DNA from: Stenotrophomonas sp.
Lineage (GTDB): Bacteria; Pseudomonadota; Gammaproteobacteria; Xanthomonadales; Xanthomonadaceae
Direction: 5' to 3'
DNA: 6,990 nucleotides
Assembly (NCBI GenBank): GCA_003248565.1
Contig: QFOV01000171.1
Span: 1 to 6,990, forward strand
Shown: positions 4,045 to 6,990 of the stretch, one piece after another
Numbering within the stretch: position 1 is the stretch's first letter
How the letters are laid out: each line of letters starts with the position of its first letter
Program-made: the position numbers and the translations under genes
Notes under the pieces: generated by a model
The model's database searches: none
The model's input: only the letters and a program-made list of their open reading frames with translations
Told to the model about the DNA's origin: nothing

Positions 4045-6876
4045 ATGAAGTGCAAGACCACGAAACTGCGTGACGCAGTTGTCATCGCGCTGGCTGCAAG
4101 TGCGATTCCGGCAGGCGCCGCTTTCGCTCAAGACACCACGCAAACCCTGGACAAGATTGAAGTCACCGGCTCGCGTATCAAGCGCGCCGACGTGGAGACC
4201 TCGCAGCCGGTGTTCACCATGAGCCGCGAGCAGATCCAGGCCCAAGGCCAGACCTCGATCGGCGACATCATCCAGAACATCAGCACCAACGGCTCCAGCC
4301 TCAACAGCACCTACAACAACGGTGGCAACGGCGAAACCCGCGTCAACCTGCGCAACCTGGGTTCCAGCCGCACGCTGGTGCTGGTCAACGGCCGTCGCTG
4401 GGTCGGCGGCACCGGCCTGGGTGGCGCGGTCGATCTCAACACCATCCCGACCGCTGCAGTTGAGCGCATCGAAGTCCTGAAGGACGGTGCCTCGACCATT
4501 TATGGCTCGGATGCCATCGCCGGCGTGGTCAACATCATCCTGCGCCAGAACTTCGACGGCGCTGAAGCCAACGCGTACTACGGTCAATTCTCGCAGGGCG
4601 ACGGTGGCCGTGAGTCCTATGACTTCACCATCGGCTCCAGCGGCGACCGCTGGCACGCCACCGTCGGCGTCGGCTACGTCAAGGAAGATCCGGTGTGGGC
4701 TGGCGATCGCGCCATCTCCGCTGTCCCGGCCTTCAACTCGCTCCCGAACACCGGCAACAGCAGCACCACTCCGGATGGTCGCTTCGGCTATTACGGCCAG
4801 ACCGGCGTCAACTCCGACGGCTCGCCGAAGTTCGAGTCGACCCGCCCGGACGGTTCGGCCGGTTACTTCATCACCGGCAATGGCGGCGCTGCTTGGCGTC
4901 CGTACACCTCGGCCGACAGCTTCAACCACGCCCCGGGTAACCTGCTGGTCACCCCGCAGGAGCGTACCTCGCTGTTCGCCGATGCAGGCCTGTCGATCAC
5001 CGACAACGTCCGCTTCAAGACCACGGTGACCTACAACGAGCGCAAGTCCGAGCAGATCCTGGCAGCAATGCCGATCGTGCTGGGCCGTGCCGCACCGGGC
5101 ACCAATGGCGCCAACATCGTCATCAGCAAGGACAACATCTATAACGAGACCGGTCGCGACATCGACTACATCCAGTACCGTGCAGTGGAGACTGGTGGTC
5201 GTATCTACAAGCAGAACGTCAAGACCTACGGCTTCAACGGTGGCTTCGAAGGTGACTTCGAAGTGGGCAGCCGCTTCTGGAACTGGGAAGCCGGCATGTT
5301 CTACGGCAAGAACGACCAGACCGACATCACCACCGGTTTCTTCAACATCTCGGCCCTGCGCAACGCACTGGGCGCTTCGTTCATCGACGCCGACGGCGTT
5401 GCCCGCTGCGGCAGCGCTGGTGCGGTGATCGACGGCTGCGTGCCGATGAACATGCTCAGCGGCTCCGGCTCGCTCACCCCGGACATGATCAAGTACGCGG
5501 GCTTCACCGCGCACGACGTCTACGGCTATGAGCAGAAGACCTATTACGCCAACATCGGCGGCGAACTGTTCGACCTGCCGGGCGGCGCACTGGCCTTCTC
5601 GGCCGGCATCGAGCGCCGTGACGAGTCTGGCTTCGATGATCCGGACGGCCTGATCAACTCCGGCGACACCACCGGCAACTCGCGCACCGCGACTGCTGGC
5701 GGCTACAAGCTCGACGAAGCCTACCTGGAACTGGCGATCCCGCTGCTCTCCGGCGTGACCGGTGCCCAGCTGCTGGACTTCAGCGTGGCAACCCGCGTTT
5801 CCGACTACAGCAACTTCGGTGACACGCTCAACAGCAAGTTCGGTTTCCGCTGGAAGCCGATCAACGACCTGATGGTGCGTGGTAACTGGTCGCAGGGCTT
5901 CCGTGCTCCGTCGATCAGCGAGCTGTACTCGGGCGTGAGCGATACCTTCGAAGACGTCGCCGATCCGTGCGCCGGCGTCATCGGTGATGCCGCCAACACC
6001 CCCCCGGGCAGCTGCGCCGGCGTGCCGGCTTACACCCAGTCGAACTCGCAGATCCGTACCACCGTCGGCGGCAATACCCAGCTTGGCCCGGAAACCTCGG
6101 TCTCCAAGACCCTGGGCGTGGTCTACAGCCCGAGCTTCGTGCAGGGCCTGGACATCTCGCTCGACTGGTGGAACATCAAGGTCGAAGACGCCATCTACGC
6201 CCAGAACGCCCAGCAGATGCTGGACGCCTGCTACACGCAGGGCGTGAGCTCGATCTGCGACATGATCACCCGTGACAGCACCGGCCAGATCTCCAACATG
6301 CTGGCGGTGCCGAACAACGTCGGCACCATGGAAGTGGAAGGCTGGGACTTCACCGTCGGCTACCGCCTGCCGGATACCCGTTTCGGCAGCTTCAACTTCG
6401 TCTGGGACAGCACCTACACCACCAGCTACACGATCGAAGATCCGGTAACCGAAGGCTACAACCGCGTCGGCAACTACCTGAGCCGCGACAATTACTGGCG
6501 TGTGCGTTCCAACCTGCTGGTCGCCTGGCAGCTGGGTGATTTCGGCGCAACCGCTTCGGCCCGTTACTACTCCAGCCAGGTCGAAGACTGCACCGGTTCC
6601 AACTACGCTGGCGGCAACTTCGCCCGCCTGTGCTCGGACCCGGATCACATCGGCCGCGGTAACAAGGCTGATCCGCAGCGTCACATCCCGAGCGTGACCT
6701 ACACCGATCTGAGCGCCTATTGGAAGACCCCGTGGAACGGCCAGATCACCCTCGGCGTGAACAACGCTTTCGATCGTGATCCGCCGAAGGCGTACACCAC
6801 CTTCGCCAACTCGTTCGATCCGCAGTACGAAATCCCGGGCCGCTTCTTCTACATGCGCTACAACCAGAAGTTCTGA
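4045..6876 (+). CDS. TonB-dependent outer-membrane receptor
   Basis: This imports a substrate across the outer membrane using energy from TonB-ExbB-ExbD. The substrate is unknown: iron chelates, vitamins, peptides and plant carbohydrates are all used by receptors of this group in Xanthomonadaceae. The 943-aa protein has a signal peptide cleaved after A-F-A at residue 28, a TonB-box-like segment DKIEVTGSRI at 36-45, a plug domain at about 54-167 with VLVNGRRW near 112-119 and YGSDAIAGVVNIILR at 153-167, and then a long barrel ending in the aromatic terminus Y-M-R-Y-N-Q-K-F. There is no N-terminal signalling (STN) domain and no sigma/anti-sigma pair beside it, so it is a transporter rather than a transducer. 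Four closely spaced cysteine pairs (455/465, 642/657, 729/738, 849/863) probably form loop disulfides. Asn and Lys codons are almost all AAC and AAG, suggesting high expression. The ATG at 4045 gives the proper signal peptide; a TTG at 3970 in frame lies in the hairpin and is rejected. Confidence 0.95.
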   Translation: MKCKTTKLRDAVVIALAASAIPAGAAFAQDTTQTLDKIEVTGSRIKRADVETSQPVFTMSREQIQAQGQTSIGDIIQNISTNGSSLNSTYNNGGNGETRVNLRNLGSSRTLVLVNGRRWVGGTGLGGAVDLNTIPTAAVERIEVLKDGASTIYGSDAIAGVVNIILRQNFDGAEANAYYGQFSQGDGGRESYDFTIGSSGDRWHATVGVGYVKEDPVWAGDRAISAVPAFNSLPNTGNSSTTPDGRFGYYGQTGVNSDGSPKFESTRPDGSAGYFITGNGGAAWRPYTSADSFNHAPGNLLVTPQERTSLFADAGLSITDNVRFKTTVTYNERKSEQILAAMPIVLGRAAPGTNGANIVISKDNIYNETGRDIDYIQYRAVETGGRIYKQNVKTYGFNGGFEGDFEVGSRFWNWEAGMFYGKNDQTDITTGFFNISALRNALGASFIDADGVARCGSAGAVIDGCVPMNMLSGSGSLTPDMIKYAGFTAHDVYGYEQKTYYANIGGELFDLPGGALAFSAGIERRDESGFDDPDGLINSGDTTGNSRTATAGGYKLDEAYLELAIPLLSGVTGAQLLDFSVATRVSDYSNFGDTLNSKFGFRWKPINDLMVRGNWSQGFRAPSISELYSGVSDTFEDVADPCAGVIGDAANTPPGSCAGVPAYTQSNSQIRTTVGGNTQLGPETSVSKTLGVVYSPSFVQGLDISLDWWNIKVEDAIYAQNAQQMLDACYTQGVSSICDMITRDSTGQISNMLAVPNNVGTMEVEGWDFTVGYRLPDTRFGSFNFVWDSTYTTSYTIEDPVTEGYNRVGNYLSRDNYWRVRSNLLVAWQLGDFGATASARYYSSQVEDCTGSNYAGGNFARLCSDPDHIGRGNKADPQRHIPSVTYTDLSAYWKTPWNGQITLGVNNAFDRDPPKAYTTFANSFDPQYEIPGRFFYMRYNQKF

Positions 6877-6882
6877 TCGTAG

Positions 6883-6895
6883 CCACGTAGTACCC
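6883..6895 (+). repeat. Short direct repeat flanking the TonB receptor, right copy
   Basis: CCACGTAGTACCC differs from the left copy at 4003-4015 by one base. It lies between the receptor stop codon and its terminator. Two further GTAG tetranucleotides bracket it (6879-6882 and 6897-6900). Confidence 0.35.
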
Positions 6896-6904
6896 GGTAG
6901 CAGG

Positions 6905-6937
6905 AACCACGGCCCTTAGGGGCCGTGGTTTTTTTTT
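6905..6937 (+). terminator. Strong intrinsic terminator after the TonB receptor
   Basis: AACCACGGCCC (6905-6915) and GGGCCGTGGTT (6920-6930) form a perfect 11-bp stem around TTAG, followed by an uninterrupted run of nine T (6929-6937). This is a textbook terminator placed 28 bases after the stop codon. Confidence 0.95.
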
Positions 6938-6957
6938 GCTGAAGCCCACACGGCGCC

Positions 6958-6987
6958 AAAAAGAAAAGGCCGCATCGCTGCGGCCTT
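6958..6987 (-). terminator. Intrinsic terminator for a convergent gene beyond the right edge
   Basis: AAGGCCGCA (6966-6974) and TGCGGCCTT (6979-6987) form a 9-bp stem around TCGC. The A-rich tract 6958-6967 becomes a U-rich tail only when read on the minus strand, so the structure should stop transcription arriving from a minus-strand gene just outside the window. Confidence 0.8.
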
Positions 6988-6990
6988 GCC

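Noticed and set aside
3913..6684. A 923-codon open frame on the minus strand antisense to the TonB receptor
   Set aside because: Its composition (Val/Ala/Gly/Asp-rich, no recognisable domain) is what a GC-rich, strongly codon-biased gene produces on its opposite strand. The plus-strand frame has signal peptide, plug and barrel motifs in order.
4045..6876. Assignment of the receptor to a specific substrate (siderophore, cobalamin or sugar)
   Set aside because: No diagnostic motif, regulator, Fur box or transport partner is visible in the window, so only the general receptor family is supported.
6879..6930. GTAG-rich stretch plus hairpin as a Stenotrophomonas GTAG-type palindromic repeat
   Set aside because: The hairpin is not immediately preceded by GTAG in the usual layout, and its nine-T tail marks it as a terminator. 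I cannot support a repeat-family assignment.

Overview
The window is about 7 kb of GC-rich, densely coding chromosomal DNA. It looks like a gammaproteobacterium of the Xanthomonadaceae, most plausibly Stenotrophomonas or a close relative. This rests on remembered similarity of the Hsp33, MtgA and TonB-receptor proteins to that family and on the base composition; no database search was possible. I see no tRNA, rRNA, CRISPR array, transposase, phage gene or integration site.

The left part (1-1860) is a minus-strand cell-envelope cluster read right to left. mtgA (monofunctional peptidoglycan transglycosylase) is followed by a polyprenyl-phosphate-type family 2 glycosyltransferase and then by the first 31 codons of a CBS-domain protein that leaves the window. 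The genes are tightly packed: 27 nt separate mtgA from the glycosyltransferase, and the CBS gene starts 41 nt inside the glycosyltransferase's 3' end. They probably form one transcription unit.

A 74-bp divergent gap (1861-1934) separates mtgA from plus-strand hslO, the redox-activated chaperone Hsp33. The gap holds overlapping -10-like hexamers on both strands.

Next, on the plus strand and apparently under its own promoter, is an uncharacterised secreted protein of 286 aa (2947-3807) with a signal peptide and beta-barrel-like strands, closed by an intrinsic terminator. A 237-bp gap follows with an AT-rich promoter zone and a strongly structured leader. It precedes a 943-aa TonB-dependent outer-membrane receptor (4045-6876), which ends at a strong terminator. 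A second hairpin facing the other way at the right edge implies a convergent minus-strand gene just outside.

The most interesting observation is that the uncharacterised protein ends like its neighbour the TonB receptor. Both carry a W-[RK]-T-P-W-x-G-Q motif near the end and close with a Y-x-R-Y-x-Q-x-[LF] terminus. This suggests that the small protein is an outer-membrane barrel related to the receptor's last strands. The rest of the window is ordinary core genome; I found no clear evidence for a wholly new system.
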